Part shown: piece by piece, positions 1-10,829 of the stretch
How the letters are laid out: each line of letters starts with the position of its first letter
Position numbering within the stretch: position 1 is the stretch's first letter
Assembly (NCBI GenBank): GCA_033961575.1
Contig: CM066733.1
Coordinates: 141,720,421-141,784,420 of the forward strand
From: Aselliscus stoliczkanus
Taxonomy: Eukaryota; Chordata; Mammalia; Chiroptera; Hipposideridae
Length of the DNA stretch: 64,000 nt
Direction of reading: 5' to 3'
Made by a program: the position numbers and the translations under genes
Notes under the pieces: generated by a model
The model's input: the letters and a program-made list of their open reading frames with translations, nothing else
What the model was told of the DNA's origin: nothing
Database searches by the model: none

Positions 1-333
1 GTAATTATTGGCGCCCTTTCCCGAGCAGTTCCTATATGCCTTCACTGAGCTTAGGTGCTTGCTGTGCGATGCGTAGTGTATCTTTCCCTGTCCGCGTTTT
101 CTGTCCTCCCATCATGCAGCAAGTGGTACCACCAGCGCCTTACATCAGACCTTGCTGCGGAGTTGAATTGTTTTTAAAAGGGAGAGAGGGAGGTAGAGAG
201 GAAATCAACTCCGCCCCAAATTTACTGGATTTATCAACAAAGACCTTGAGTTTAGCAAATGAACAGGAAATTAAATATCTCCTGATTTTCTTTTGAAATC
301 AGTTGCATCTTGCTGCTATTTCACCACTTAAAG

Positions 334-368
334 GTGTGTGTGTGTGTGTGTGTATGTGTGTGTGCGCG
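334..368. repeat. (GT)n microsatellite
   Basis: A GT dinucleotide run interrupted once by an A and ending in a short GCGC stretch. It also creates the artificial Val/Cys run of a short open frame here. Confidence 0.95.
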
Positions 369-689
369 TTTGTTTTGTTTAAAATTTCCATCATATATGT
401 GGGTGATCTTTTTGATACAATATTCTAAAGATAGATACTTGTTAAAAGGGAAAGAAAGAATAGTATGGATATTTTATGATAGGGTAATAGGGCTGCTTTT
501 TAAATCCCTTTTCTTTCTTAATTATGTCATAAGGGAAATCATTTAATTATTTTTTTTTAATAAAAAAGAGGTCAAAACCCAGCTTACTTCATTGAAGACA
601 TGTTGAATAGAAAATTTGAAATATAGAAATCTGGAAAAAAAAAGAGGATACAATTCACCCTTAATTCTTTAACTTAGTGATAATTGTTA

Positions 690-1180
690 TTGATTACAGT
701 GTATAAGCTGATGGCCTTTATTCTAATGTTATATATGCTAGGCTGCAAAGTGTTATAATATTATAGTATACATACTGATTAAAATGTATTGTTTTCCTCA
801 TTTACTATATTGTGATAGTTTTTAATGCTTGCATAAGGATCTCTTATGTGTCATATAACTGTAGCATAATATATTCGGTTAATAACATAAGGATGAACAT
901 TAAAGCTATTTCTATTTTTTTCACAATGGTAAACATCACTCACATAATAATCTTTGTATACATTTGTATTTCCTTAGGAAAAATCTTAGAAGAGAAATTG
1001 AAGATCAGCGGGTATTTTAAAGTACTCAGGGTATGTTTGCAAATGCCCTTCTAGAAGCATTGTGCCAATTTGTGTTTTCACCAACAATTATGAGCCAGCA
1101 CTGGTATAATTCCTTTTTGTATTCTTTGCCAATTTTATGCATTACAAGTAATATTTCATCGTTCTGATTTGTATTCCTCT
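690..1180. repeat. Possible old L1-related fragment
   Basis: Several phrases resemble the non-coding part of old mammalian L1M/HAL1-type elements: a 'ccttaggaaaaatcttagaag' type segment followed by 'ccaatttgtgttttcacc' and then 'gccaattttatgcatt'. The same order of phrases is seen more clearly at 22650-23765. Divergence is high, so orientation and limits are uncertain. Confidence 0.35.
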
Positions 1181-2109
1181 GCCATTTTCTTTTCAATTTC
1201 TCAGATTTCCTTCCCAAAGGGCTTAGATTCTAATGTAAGCAACAAAGGATAAAAGTATGTAGCAGCCAAAGAAACAGGACCTGCAGTGGGAGACAATGGC
1301 ATTTAAGATATTTCAGACTTGATGAAACAATAACCCTTGAATAGACTGATGCTTTTATAGACTCAGGACCCTTACTGGGAAAGATCCACGGCCAAGAAAA
1401 TTAGAAAGGGACTGTGCATGGGGATCCAGGTTGGAATGATTCTTAAATTTGGTTATTTAACTCACCATGGTCAGAAAGATTAAACAGGAGAATTCTGGTG
1501 ATTTTTGTTTCCAAGGTAGCCTAATATAAGGCAAGATTTTAGCATGAGGGAAAGAGATGGCCGTTGAGAAGTCTTTTTTCACCTGGTGACTCAAACTCCA
1601 TAACTGGTGTGTGCTTACAGGTGTGCACATGTCATCTTGTGGTGTGCATATGTGCATAGTTGTGTGTGCATGTCTGCTGGTGTCATCCTTCTTTATTTTA
1701 ACTGAGTGTGAGACCAGAGCTTGTGGTAGAAAGAAACCAGTAGGAGATAGCTCTGCTTTGGGGAAGCAAGTAAATTTATGGAACCACTAATTTACTGAAA
1801 AACAATTTTGCCAAATACCCAATTTACAAACTTTGGGGGATGTTTAAAAAGTTTTAGTTTCATCTTCGCCCACCCTGTGCTTTCCCTTGGCCTGGAAGGT
1901 TTGCCCAGACTGTTATTTTCAGAGAGGCAGGGCCAAGTTCAGAGGCAGGGGCAAGGAGAGGCAGAGGTAGGGGCAGGAACTAAGCTAAAACTTGTGAACA
2001 AACCCCCTTCAATGAGTCAAAAAATTGGTCACTCATGAAGTGCATTTTAAGAAACTGGCTTTCAACAGATTGGCCCAATGCCCCATTTTGGCAACTTCTT
2101 CTGGAAATA

Positions 2110-2341
2110 GAGGGTGCCAAAAAATATATACACATTTTAAGAAAGGAAACCTGTATTAAAATTGTAATACTCAATATATACTGATAATAAAAGATGAACA
2201 CAAGTCACATTTGACTTCTGTGATTACAAGAGGTGCTCAAAGTGGTTACCATCAGTGTCCAGACACTTCTGATTACGGCAAACTACTGCTTGAGCAACAT
2301 TGACCAAACTGTCCACTTGTAGACATTTTTTTGGCACCCCC
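2110..2341. mobile_element. Non-autonomous mariner-like element (MITE)
   Basis: The ends are inverted copies: the left end reads AGGGTGCCAAAAAA and the right end reads TTTTTTTGGCACCCC. A TA precedes the left end, as expected for Tc1/mariner insertion, but the right TA is not intact. The body (near 2147-2270) is shared, on the opposite strand, with the element at 18883-19084, including the phrase around AGGTGCTCAAAGTGGTTACC. No transposase frame remains. Confidence 0.75.
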
Positions 2342-2670
2342 TTCCTTTTCCAATCCCTCTCCACCCAAAATTGTATGTCACCTAGACCTTGAGATTGTAC
2401 TACTCATAACTGTAATCCTACCATTTGCTTCAGGACATAAAGATTGAACTAAATGCTTATGTAAATTCTTAGAGAACCTCTGATGTCTAGTAATACATTC
2501 AAAGTCCATAAGATCATGATCTGTAAACAACTTCCATTATCTATTCCAACCTGCTGTCCAGCCTTAGTGAGTCCCATTGTCGGATAGAGAGCACCCCCAT
2601 TCCTCACCCTGAAAATCCTTTCCCACAGTCCTTTATAGACCTGCTGACCACCTTTCTGCTCCCCATCACC

Positions 2671-2698
2671 AAAATAAATAAATAAATACATACATACA

Positions 2699-2728
<30 letters not shown>
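2671..2728. repeat. (AAAT)n-(ACAT)n microsatellite
   Basis: A run of AAAT units passes directly into about ten ACAT units. The Met-Tyr-Val-Cys repeat open frame on the minus strand is this microsatellite and not a gene. Confidence 0.95.
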
Positions 2729-2729
<1 letters not shown>

Positions 2730-3201
2730 GCAACAGTCACAGCTGCCTCCAGCTACCTCCGCCCCTGGGGTGAGTTACTACGTGTTGGATCCATGGCTAG
2801 ACAGAAGCCTTTGCAAGCTTGGAGATTAGCAAGAAGGGCTGGTGCCTCTAGTAATCTGGCCCATGGAGGAAAGACAAAGGGATGAGCAGACGCTTTGCAC
2901 TGGGATTAGCTTCCTCAGTTTTCTCATGAATTTTCCTAAAACAAAAGTACATCTTCTCAGCCAACTTACATTTGAAAAGCCCTCTTCTACTATCATAGCC
3001 TTGATACATGTTAGACTCCAAGACAATTAAGGTGATGGTGAGCCGAAGATAAAAGCTGTCCCTACCACACACAGGGTCATAGCAAATATTGGTTAAGGTC
3101 ACATTATTTGTAGCATACCATTATGATCTCTGTATGGGCAATGTAACTTTGTTACAATTACAGTGTACAGGGGCAGAAAAATGTACTTATAAAAACTTCA
3201 T

Positions 3202-3612
3202 GGGCCGGCCGAGTAGCACATTGGTTAAGAGCTGACTTGGGACGCCAGCGGCCCTGGTTCAGATCCCACATATGAGGGCCAGTGACACTGCCCTCTACAG
3301 CTAACAACAGCTCCACCTGGAGCTGGACTGTGCGAGCCCCGGCGACAGTGTAGGCTGCAGCCCCTGCTACAGTGGGCTGCCATAGGCTACAGTGAGTGGC
3401 CAGCAGGCAGCGTGAGCTGCCAATAGTCGCCATGAGCAACATCCAGAGGCCGGCAACCGAGCTGCCTCATCCAGGAAGAGCGCAATGACGATACCAACAT
3501 GGGCCAGTGAAGCAACATCCTCCGCAACTAGACTGAAGAACAAAAAGACAGCAATTCCCCAACGCTGTTCTCCTCCCCCAATTCCCCAATAAAATCTTAA
3601 AAAAAAAAACAA
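3202..3612 (+). mobile_element. Long tRNA-derived SINE, copy A
   Basis: The element starts with a GGGCCGGCCGAGTAGC head, carries a Pol III B-box match GGTTCAGATCC at 3256-3266 and a less good A box upstream, and runs about 300 bases further through a body containing CACTGCCCTCTACAGCTAA and ACCAACATGGGCCAGTGAAG. It ends CCCCAATAAAATCTTAAAA. It aligns along its length with the copies at 24873 and 34303. The tail holds AATAAA followed by a TCTT, typical of T+ class SINEs, although this copy's terminator run is weak. It is non-coding. A clear target duplication is not visible. Confidence 0.85.
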
Positions 3613-3638
3613 AATGTGGAGGACCTGAGTAGAATTTT

Positions 3639-3671
3639 AAAAAACAAAAACAAAAACAAAAACAAAAACAC
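3639..3671. repeat. (AAAAAC)n simple repeat
   Basis: Four to five units of AAAAAC, probably grown from an A-rich retroposon tail just downstream of the SINE. Confidence 0.9.
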
Positions 3672-5690
3672 TTCAATATAAGGTGTTATGTGCTACATGG
3701 TAAGGAATGAGAATGGTAATACATTTGACTGGGACTCCAAGGATGTTGGCAGAGGTGGCAGAAGAAGCAAAATTCTGAGCCAAGTGCTGAAATGATTAAG
3801 AATGATGGAAGAGCTGGAAGACAGTGTCAAGGGCGCATTAACATATGGCCTGAAGTTTAAAAGAGGAGCTATAATTGAGTAATAGATGCAGAGCACTTTC
3901 ATCTATCACATTGGAAATCTAGCACGTGCCTATTTAAAGCCAACCATATAGAATACTAGAGCTAGGAATAATTTATATGCAGGGATGAATCAGCCCTGCT
4001 CTGGACCAAGCATGAAAACATATTAAATATGTAGCCTTTTGAAGAATTGTCTTGCTACATTTATAGATACAGATATAGGTAGATATTTGGGAATTGGGAA
4101 TTGAGACAGAACATAACATAATAAATGGATAGGAAACTATTCATGTTTCTTTTTTGTTTTTTTTAATCCTCATTCTGCCCCACAGAAGGAACAATTTCAC
4201 GCTTTGCAAAAGGTAGAGTCACCTCTGATCTATGAACCATTTTATTTCAAGCATAACTTACTGTTATAACTTTGTCTACTGCTTGTTTGGGAAAAGGCCT
4301 TTCATATCTCACTGCCAAGCAATCCAATTTTCTTGTAATATCCATCTGGTGTTTATATCCATCTCTTGAAATGTAGGGGCTATTAGAATTAGATCAGAAA
4401 TATTCCATGTAGAACGGAGCTGAGATGCATGTTACTGATAGAGAGACAGAGAGGGAGAAGCTATGCTCTGAGGTCCTGGACGGTGGTGACCTTCAGCCTG
4501 ACCGTCAGCAGGGCCCTGGACCCACTCCGATGCAGACCCTGTAGTTAGTTTCTCTCTGAAATCACCAGAATAGCTGGATGGGTTATGCTGTGTCATTTCA
4601 GAACACCCACCTCAACCCTTATTCTGATATTTATTGACACTAGAACTTCTTTTTTGAAGAGGAATAAATGTTTGTATTTGATTAGAAATAATGCTTGAAG
4701 AAAAGTAGTTGGGAACAGTGACGTGCTTCTCTAAGCTCACATTTGGCTCAACAAGGTGGGCATCAAAACTTTGTCCAGGAGCAGGTTTCCCTGCAGTAAA
4801 AACAGCTCAAGGGCAGATGCCATGGGCAGGATGTGGGAGGGGGAAGGACAGGCTGAAGGTCCCCACGCCCTCTGGGCACTCGGCACTGGGACGAGGACCT
4901 AGCCTCCTTCACTCTCTATCCTCTATGTCTAAGCACATTACACTTTCTAGGAATTTGGTATATACGAGTATATTAAGGCCCACACTACTGAAACTCTAAA
5001 TTATTTAGCATTAATCATTTGAGTCTTTAAATTTCTAGTTTGTGAAGAACTGTATTAGTTTTTATCTGAAAATCAAGTGTTTTTCTGTCAAGTTGGGTTC
5101 TAATGCTGCCCATGGTACATGCCGGCCTTCCATCAAGAGTGATGTGTTGAAACAAGAAGGATCATCCCATTATAGGATGATGGCATCATCTAGTAGGAAG
5201 GGAGCTTCAAGGTCATGTGGTACAGCCTCCAAGCTGATACAAGCATTCCCTTTACAACCTGCCTATCAGGGAGCCTTCTAGCCTCTACCTGTGTATTCAT
5301 CCAGACCCGGGCTGTCTAAAACCTAGAGGAAAGCCCATTGTGCTGATCAATAGTCACTACTGTAAGAAAAGTTGTGTTATTTTGTGTCAAAACCTATACC
5401 TTTGTATAACTCTGGCTTGATAGGTTCCCCTCTAGTGACCCAGATAACGATGCACTTCCTTTGACATCAGTCTTTGTCTAAAAGTCAGCCATAAAATAGA
5501 GCATTGGATTAAATTTCCAGAGTGCTGAATTTGCTTCTTAATTCTGCTGCAAATCAAATTGTGACCTGTACTTAAATTCAATTAGCCTTTTCCTAAGGAT
5601 TTCTTTTTTTTTTTTTCTTGGTGATGAGTTTCTTTTTAAAAATCTGCATCTTTTGCATTTCAAGTAGAAATATATTTTTTTTTAGCAAAT
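3672..5690. other. Non-coding stretch, no gene recognised
   Basis: No recognisable coding exon or RNA gene. The longest open frames (96 and 79 codons) have no domain or compositional signal. The region near 5150-5310 has the feel of an eroded interspersed repeat, but I cannot name it. Confidence 0.55.
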
Positions 5691-5704
5691 TAAAATAGTT
5701 TAAA

Positions 5705-6400
5705 TTGGGAGGTATGGTTAACTCTTACTTTTTATTATGGAAAATTTCAAACATATACAAGGGTTGGTGTAATGGAATAATGAATGTCCTTTGCAGTCAA
5801 CAGCCAGCTGCAAATATATCAACTTATGATAAATCTTATTTCATCTTTACCCTCTCTCAGTTTCCCTCATCCCTAGATTTGTTTTAAAGCAAATCCCAGA
5901 TACCTTACAAAATTATGATTCACAGTTTCTCTAAACTATAAGGACTCTGACTTTGTAACAACACACAATGCCATTATTTCTCTTCAAATTAAAAATTATT
6001 CCCAAATATCTTAACCTAATCAGGCAGTGCTCTCATTTCTCCAACATATGCTCTATCTGCTTCTTTGAATCAGTATGCAAATAAGGGCCCATGACAATTA
6101 GTTCTAAATCTCCTTTAATCTATACGCACCCTCTCCAACTCTTCCTGTTTTTCTTACAATTTTATTTGTTGAAAACTAAATTATATATAATTAGTGTATA
6201 ATGGATAACTTTGTGAATTTGTGCTGTTTTGTTGATTTTTTTTTTCTTTCAGTTTCACCAATGCATCTTTGCATTAATGTCATATAAGTGGAACTTTTGG
6301 GTCAAAGGGTAATGAATATGTAATTTCTCAAAATATTGTCAAATATTACAATATTGTTTCCATACCACTTTGCATTTCCTCCATCCCTGACAGGCATTCA
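5705..6400 (+). repeat. Old L1 (L1M/HAL1-type) fragment
   Basis: The order 'ttattatggaaaatttcaaacatatacaa', then a CAACAGCCAGCTGCAAATAT segment, then AAAGCAAATCCCAGATACC, then CAGGCAGTGCTCTCATTTC, matches the non-coding region familiar from old mammalian L1M elements. The same phrases recur in part at 47190-47380. The continuation to about 6400 (GGAACTTTTGGGTCAAAGGG) belongs to the same kind of sequence. No reverse transcriptase frame is left. Confidence 0.6.
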
Positions 6401-6749
6401 ATCGATGATGTTGGAGGCTGCTAAAGCTATAAAATTATAGAATAAGTATTTGGTGAGACCTCCCATGTTTCTATGCATCTTCTCTTTTCCAGGCTGAACT
6501 TATTATGCTTCTTGCACATTTGATAAATATATCTTCTATGTCTGCAGCCATTAATAAAATTTGTAAAGAGGAATGGATTAAGACACCTTGACAAGTACCA
6601 GAACACTTCCTTCCAGGCTGACATTGGCTGGGCATGTTGAATTTATCTAAATGCCCATCTATCATTTCTCCATCCTGCTATTATGAGATCGTATCCAGTG
6701 GCAATAAAATTAAAATAAACTTGTTGTCTATGTATTTCCCCTAAAACAC

Positions 6750-6985
6750 AGTGTAGTATACTAATTAAGGTAGTAACTACTGAATCCTTGAGCTTGTATC
6801 TTGTCTTCATCACTTAATAACTGTGTTCCATTGGTCTAGTTATTTAAACCTCTGCGCCTCCATTTCATCATTTACTATGTGGGGATTTTAATAGTACCTG
6901 TTGTGATGATTATAAAAGATAATACACATAAAGCATGTAAAACAGCACCCCACAGGTAGTAAGTCTTCTAAAAATGTTGGTTCTT
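6750..6985 (+). repeat. MIR element
   Basis: Core-SINE signature in the usual order: a 'cttgtatcttgtcttcatcacttaataactgtg' type segment, then TTTAAACCTCTGCGCCTCC, then a 'gtggggattttaatagtacctg' segment and a 'taatacacataaagcatgtaaaacag' tail. This is the standard MIR order in sense orientation, about 25-30 percent diverged by eye. Confidence 0.75.
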
Positions 6986-7839
6986 AAATGAAAGCTACTA
7001 ATCTGATAATAAGGTCCCCCAAATTAAGGTAATTTGGCAATAATTATTCTTATTGAATGTGTCTTGTCTCCTATGAATCACAATTTCCTTCCCTAAATAC
7101 TTTCAAGGTGTTAGAATCCTTTTTTAAGGGTTTTTCCTGGGATTCACACATACTTATCACTAGTCCCTGAAATCCTCTGGAAATTTTATCAGTTAGGATT
7201 AGGTTCAGCTGCATAACAGATACTCCAAAGTAACACAATCATATAGAAGTGTGGTTTTGTTTTTTGTTTTTTTCTCTCTGAAATAAAAGATGTCTGGAGG
7301 TAGACAGTTCAGAGTTGGGTATGATGGCTCCATGGAGTCATCAGGGATCCAGGTTTCAATCTTTATTTTTCACTGTTTTCAGCATATAACTGCTCTTCTG
7401 TGGACTCTGGAGTAGTCTAAGATGATTTTATTATAGGATGACAGTAGTCGGGACAGCAAAGAGACATAAGGGTCACTCTTCCCAGATAAGTAATCTCAAG
7501 TCAACCCAGAAGTTACGTTAACACCTGCTCTTATATTTCATTGACCAGTATATAATCACATGACCATAACAAATGATAGATAGAAAAGAAGACTAGCTAT
7601 TGGGGTTAGCAACTAAATGTCTCTGCTACAACGGTTTTGCATCTTTTGACACCTCACTTATTCTCCATGTCTCATGATATATTATTAACAGTGATGCTGC
7701 AATTATATGAGCAACTTACTACAAGAACCTGGGATAAAATTTCTCTAAATGGTAGAACCCAGGTGACCCTAGCATTATAGTGGGTGCTGGCGTTAGGAAA
7801 ATGAATAAAATAGGGTCATTCTTTCATCGTTTTAGAAAC
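6986..7839. other. Flank of the provirus, old repeat, no gene
   Basis: The part near 7180-7630 has the phrase order of an old mammalian interspersed repeat (AAGATGTCTGGAGGTAGACA, then GGTATGATGGCTCC, then GTCATCAGGGATCCAGG, then a final ACTAAATGTCTCTGC). I recognise the pattern but cannot assign the family with confidence. No gene is seen. Confidence 0.5.
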
Positions 7840-7845
7840 ACTGCC
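7840..7845. repeat. Target-site duplication, left copy (ACTGCC)
   Basis: The six bases ACTGCC directly precede the 5' LTR and are repeated immediately after the 3' LTR at 13159-13164. Six-base duplications are usual for betaretroviral and ERVK-type integrases. Confidence 0.93.
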
Positions 7846-8193
7846 TGTTGAGGGCCATGGTCCCCAATATTGAGGGGCTTGCAAGTTGGCTTTAGTGGGC
7901 TTGGTGAAGCATAAACTAGTTTTTCTGCTTTCATTGTTTCTTTCTGTACCTAGAGGGTGCTTAGTACTTACTGAGGTATGTGGTGAGGACGGCCAGTTCC
8001 TTGGGACACAAAAGAAAGATGGCTATCTGGTTAATGGAAGAAAATTGTCTTGAGAAGCTGACCCCCTAAGGTTCCACTGACCTTTAAGTTTCTGGTAAAT
8101 AGTTAAAGATTTACTATACACTGAGGTAATGCATATTTTTCTTGCTATGTTATACACATCCCTACATAAAATTTACCCCTACTTAAGAAAATG

Positions 8194-8200
8194 TATATAA
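8194..8200 (+). promoter_or_regulatory. TATA box of the 5' LTR
   Basis: TATATAA within ATGTATATAAAGCC is the only good TATA box in the LTR. Transcription should start about 25-30 bases downstream, near 8225, by the usual spacing. Confidence 0.8.
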
Positions 8201-8211
8201 AGCCTGCAAGA

Positions 8212-8217
8212 AATAAA
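8212..8217 (+). terminator. Polyadenylation signal AATAAA in the 5' LTR
   Basis: AATAAA sits between the TATA box and the expected transcription start, that is, at the end of U3. It would therefore be used mainly in the 3' LTR copy, a known arrangement in some retroviruses with a short R. Confidence 0.7.
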
Positions 8218-8338
8218 TCGGAGAGCTCTTCCTCCATTTTCTGTCTTTACTGTTAACTCGTTTCTGTCTTTATTATTTATCACCTAAGCCGTGTCCACCT
8301 TCTCGAACCCTGGTCAGCGGAGGCTGGTCCCCCGCAAG

Positions 8339-8356
8339 TGGCGCCCGAACAGGGAC
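8339..8356 (+). promoter_or_regulatory. Primer-binding site, tRNA-Lys3 type
   Basis: TGGCGCCCGAACAGGGAC starts two bases after the LTR end. This 18-mer is the known complement of the 3' end of tRNA-Lys3 and is used by lentiviruses and mouse mammary tumour virus; the classic type D and HERV-K viruses use Lys1,2 instead. All 18 bases appear intact. Confidence 0.93.
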
Positions 8357-8362
8357 CTGAAG

Positions 8363-8368
8363 GTAAGT
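8363..8368 (+). promoter_or_regulatory. Probable major splice donor
   Basis: The sequence GAAG|GTAAGT just downstream of the primer-binding site is a near-perfect 5' splice site. The position suits the major donor used to make spliced env-type RNA. Use is inferred and not demonstrated. Confidence 0.7.
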
Positions 8369-8456
8369 CCTCTAATTTGCAACACGGTTAGGCTTCCACT
8401 GAGGGTGCTGCAGACCCCCTGGTTGGTGACGCCAGGTGTGATAGTGGATAATCTTG

Positions 8457-8581
8457 GCACTCAATATAAGAAGTGCGGGTTTGCACTCAATATAAGAAGT
8501 GCGGGAGTAGTCACAAATATTTGCACTCAATATAAGAAGTGCTGGAGTAGTATAAGTATTTGCACTCAATATAAGAAGTGC
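8457..8581 (+). repeat. Leader repeat array: four GCACT...AGTGC units
   Basis: The 20-mer GCACTCAATATAAGAAGTGC occurs four times without change at 8457-8476, 8483-8502, 8523-8542 and 8562-8581. Unit starts are 26, 40 and 39 bases apart, and the last copies share flanking sequence, so a unit of about 39 bp was tandemly duplicated. Each unit begins with GCACT and ends with its reverse complement AGTGC, so each can fold into a 5-bp stem with a 10-nt loop. It lies between the splice donor and gag, where packaging and dimerisation signals reside in retroviruses. Confidence 0.9.
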
Positions 8582-8979
8582 TGGGGTAGTCATAGAATTT
8601 TAAGAGCACAAATAAGGTGCTGTTTTAGCTTAGTATATAAATAATAGGTCCTTAGAACACATATATCTTACTAACCATTTCGTGTGCAAGAGTGTGATTG
8701 TGTGAGTGAATGCATATAGTTCCACGGCTTTTGCTACGGAACTTGAATGGGCTCTAATCTGCGGTTCCGTTCTCTGTCGTAAGGCTAAACGGCGACTGGG
8801 CTGTGAGTGGCCGACTCCGGAATTCTCCGGGGTCGCCCCCAGTCCACCAGTGCGGGGGCTTATACCGCAGAGCTTTTGCCAAGACAGACTAAGTCCCGCG
8901 AGGGGCGCGGCCAGACGAGCATCAGAGTGGACATCGAGTGATTGTTTCTTTCTATCCCTTATTCTTACTAACATTAAAT

Positions 8980-10763
8980 ATGGGTCAAACTGGATCTAAG
9001 AAACTTAAACTCTTTATTAACTTAATTAGCTGCTCTCTTTGCAGCCAGAGGTTTAAAGGTCGGAACTTCAAAAATAGCTAGATTTTTGCGTTGTGTACAG
9101 AAAGCCTGTCCTTGGTTTCCAGAAGAGGGAACAGTTAATTTAGAAATTTGGGATAAAGTAGGAAAAGGACTTAGGGTTATATTATGACAACCACGGCCCA
9201 AAAAGGGTCCCGGTTGATGCATTTGGTCTCTGGAACTCATTTAGAGATACACTCTCCAGAGACAGTTTCTGCACCAACGGGCGCCTTTCTGATAAACATA
9301 CGCCGTTACTATCCCCCTCTCGCTCTAAAACTAATTTGGCCAGTTCAGTTAAAAAATATACTGAGTCTAATGATGATTTACTTGATAAGGGAGAAAACCT
9401 CCCTCCCCCAGATGCTGCCAAATTGGAAACGGAGGCAGCCAAGCACAATGAACAAGATCTATGGGACTTTCCCATTACTAAAAAGGAGGATAAGGGCCAG
9501 GTCCCCCAAAATATTCAGCTGTAAAAATGAAGAATACGTAAAACCCCAACCTCCTTTAAAGATCCTGTAATGCCTATGCCTCCACGTAATTCTAAACCCA
9601 CATCTTGGTTTCATAGAGCCATTGAGGAGGAAGAGGCAAAAGGGGAATTTGATTTTACTCTTTGTTGTCCAGTGGTCTTTGATATGGATTGGGAAGGAGA
9701 TGAATGGCCTTCCTGGGAGCCCCTGCCCTATAAAATCTTAAAAGAGCTGAAATTTACATGTACAGAGTATGAACCTGTAGCATCTTATACTCTTTCTTTA
9801 ATTGATACATTGGCAGGGAAATGGATGACTCCCCATGATTGGACTCAAGTTAGTAAAGCCTGCTTAACAGGTGGAGATTATCTCCTTTGGAGGACTGAAT
9901 ATGATAATAAGACAGAAAAATTTGTCAGTAAACGTGATTCAATTACTACAGATATGCTTATGGGAAGAGGTAAATATTTTCATACACAAGACCTGATGTA
10001 TCTATCTAAAAAGGTCCTAGAAAAAGTCACTGATTGTGCTGTTAATGCCTGGAGAGCACTCCCCGCCTCCAAGGGAAAGCCAACTACATTAACTACCGTA
10101 ATACAAAGAGGTGAGGAGCCTTTTCAAAACTTTTTGTCTCAGCTCATTCAAGCAGTTCGTAGAGTAATTACCAACGATGAAGCCGCAGGTATTTTAATCA
10201 AACAGTTGGCATTTGAAAACACAAATTCTACATGTCAAAATCTACTCCAGCCTATCAGTAAACCTGACACTATTAATGATTATGTAGAACAATGTGCTGA
10301 TGTCTCTCCAGCTTTTATTCAAGGAGTAGCAATAGCTGCCACCCTTAAAGGGGATGTTAAGACAGTAACTCAGTCAATGCAGGACACTCCCAATAGTAAT
10401 AACAGAAACGGTGGCTACAATTGCTATAATTGTGGGGAACCGGGACACTTTAACAGACAGTGTCCTAAGCCTAGACGAGCTCCCCAATCACAAGATATAC
10501 AGCCACAAAGTGTTCCTAATGTCTCACAACAAACTTCATCCTTGATGCCACAGACTATATGTCCACAATACAACAAGGGATTTCACTGGCTGATAGACTG
10601 CCATTCCAAATATCGTAAAAATGGACAGTTATTGCCACCGAACAATCTTATCTCTAAAGTCCTTCTTTTTCAACCAACTGGTTGTCCCTTAGTTGGGAAG
10701 CACTCCAGGGCCCCAGCCTTGGGCCCAGGCAACAATAGAAACATCAATTTGCAACCCATTTAA
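8980..10763 (+). pseudogene. gag: Betaretrovirus-like gag, broken in matrix
   Basis: Structural polyprotein gene. The start at 8980 encodes an N-terminal Met-Gly-Gln-Thr, a plausible myristoylation signal. The matrix part changes frame near 9040 and again near 9180. After that the frame reads to stops at 9522 (TAA) and 9528 (TGA), then continues uninterrupted from about 9531. The last open block, counted from the Met at 9570, is 397 residues. It holds the capsid, including the major homology region at residues 178-192 (IQRGEEPFQNFLSQL). A CCHC zinc knuckle follows at C285-C288-H293-C298. A second knuckle at residues 331-344 has Tyr in place of its second Cys. Matrix-capsid-nucleocapsid order and sequence style fit class II elements. 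A complete Gag cannot be made. Confidence 0.9.
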
Positions 10764-10829
10764 CAGCAACAACTTATTTAACAATTTAAATCAGTCCCTG
10801 AGCTCTTCAGAGCAACCCCAGGAAACACA

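Larger units (their letters stand above)
1..2107. other. Non-coding stretch, no gene recognised
   Basis: Only short open frames are present and none has a recognisable domain. The first 180 bases are slightly richer in CpG than the surroundings but far from a CpG island. A GT microsatellite lies at 334-368, and 690-1180 looks like an old LINE remnant (listed separately). The rest appears to be unique AT-rich DNA. Confidence 0.6.
7846..8336 (+). repeat. 5' LTR
   Basis: It is 491 bp, begins TGTTGAGGGCC and ends CCCGCA, so it has the canonical TG...CA ends. It matches the 3' LTR nearly base for base; the only difference I see is at about 8168-8176, where it has AAAATTTA in place of a shorter GTAC-containing stretch. 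It contains a TATA box and a polyadenylation signal only about a dozen bases apart, so R starts very close to the AATAAA. Confidence 0.95.

Noticed and set aside
3202..3280. tRNA gene, from the A/B-box-like SINE heads
   Set aside because: The head does not fold into a full cloverleaf with a proper acceptor stem by eye and is continuous with the SINE body; the same holds for the other SINE copies.
8457..8581. Regularly spaced identical repeats that might suggest a CRISPR array
   Set aside because: They lie in the leader of a retroviral provirus in mammalian DNA, with unequal spacers of 6-20 bases and shared flanks. This is a tandem duplication.
8630..8999. Frames of 97-114 codons on both strands in the provirus leader
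   Set aside because: No resemblance to known accessory proteins; they mirror each other on opposite strands of a GC-richer leader segment.
9184..9570. 128-codon frame in the gag region as a separate gene
   Set aside because: It is out of phase with the recognisable matrix-like reading in this stretch; the gag-like residues are in the overlapping frame.
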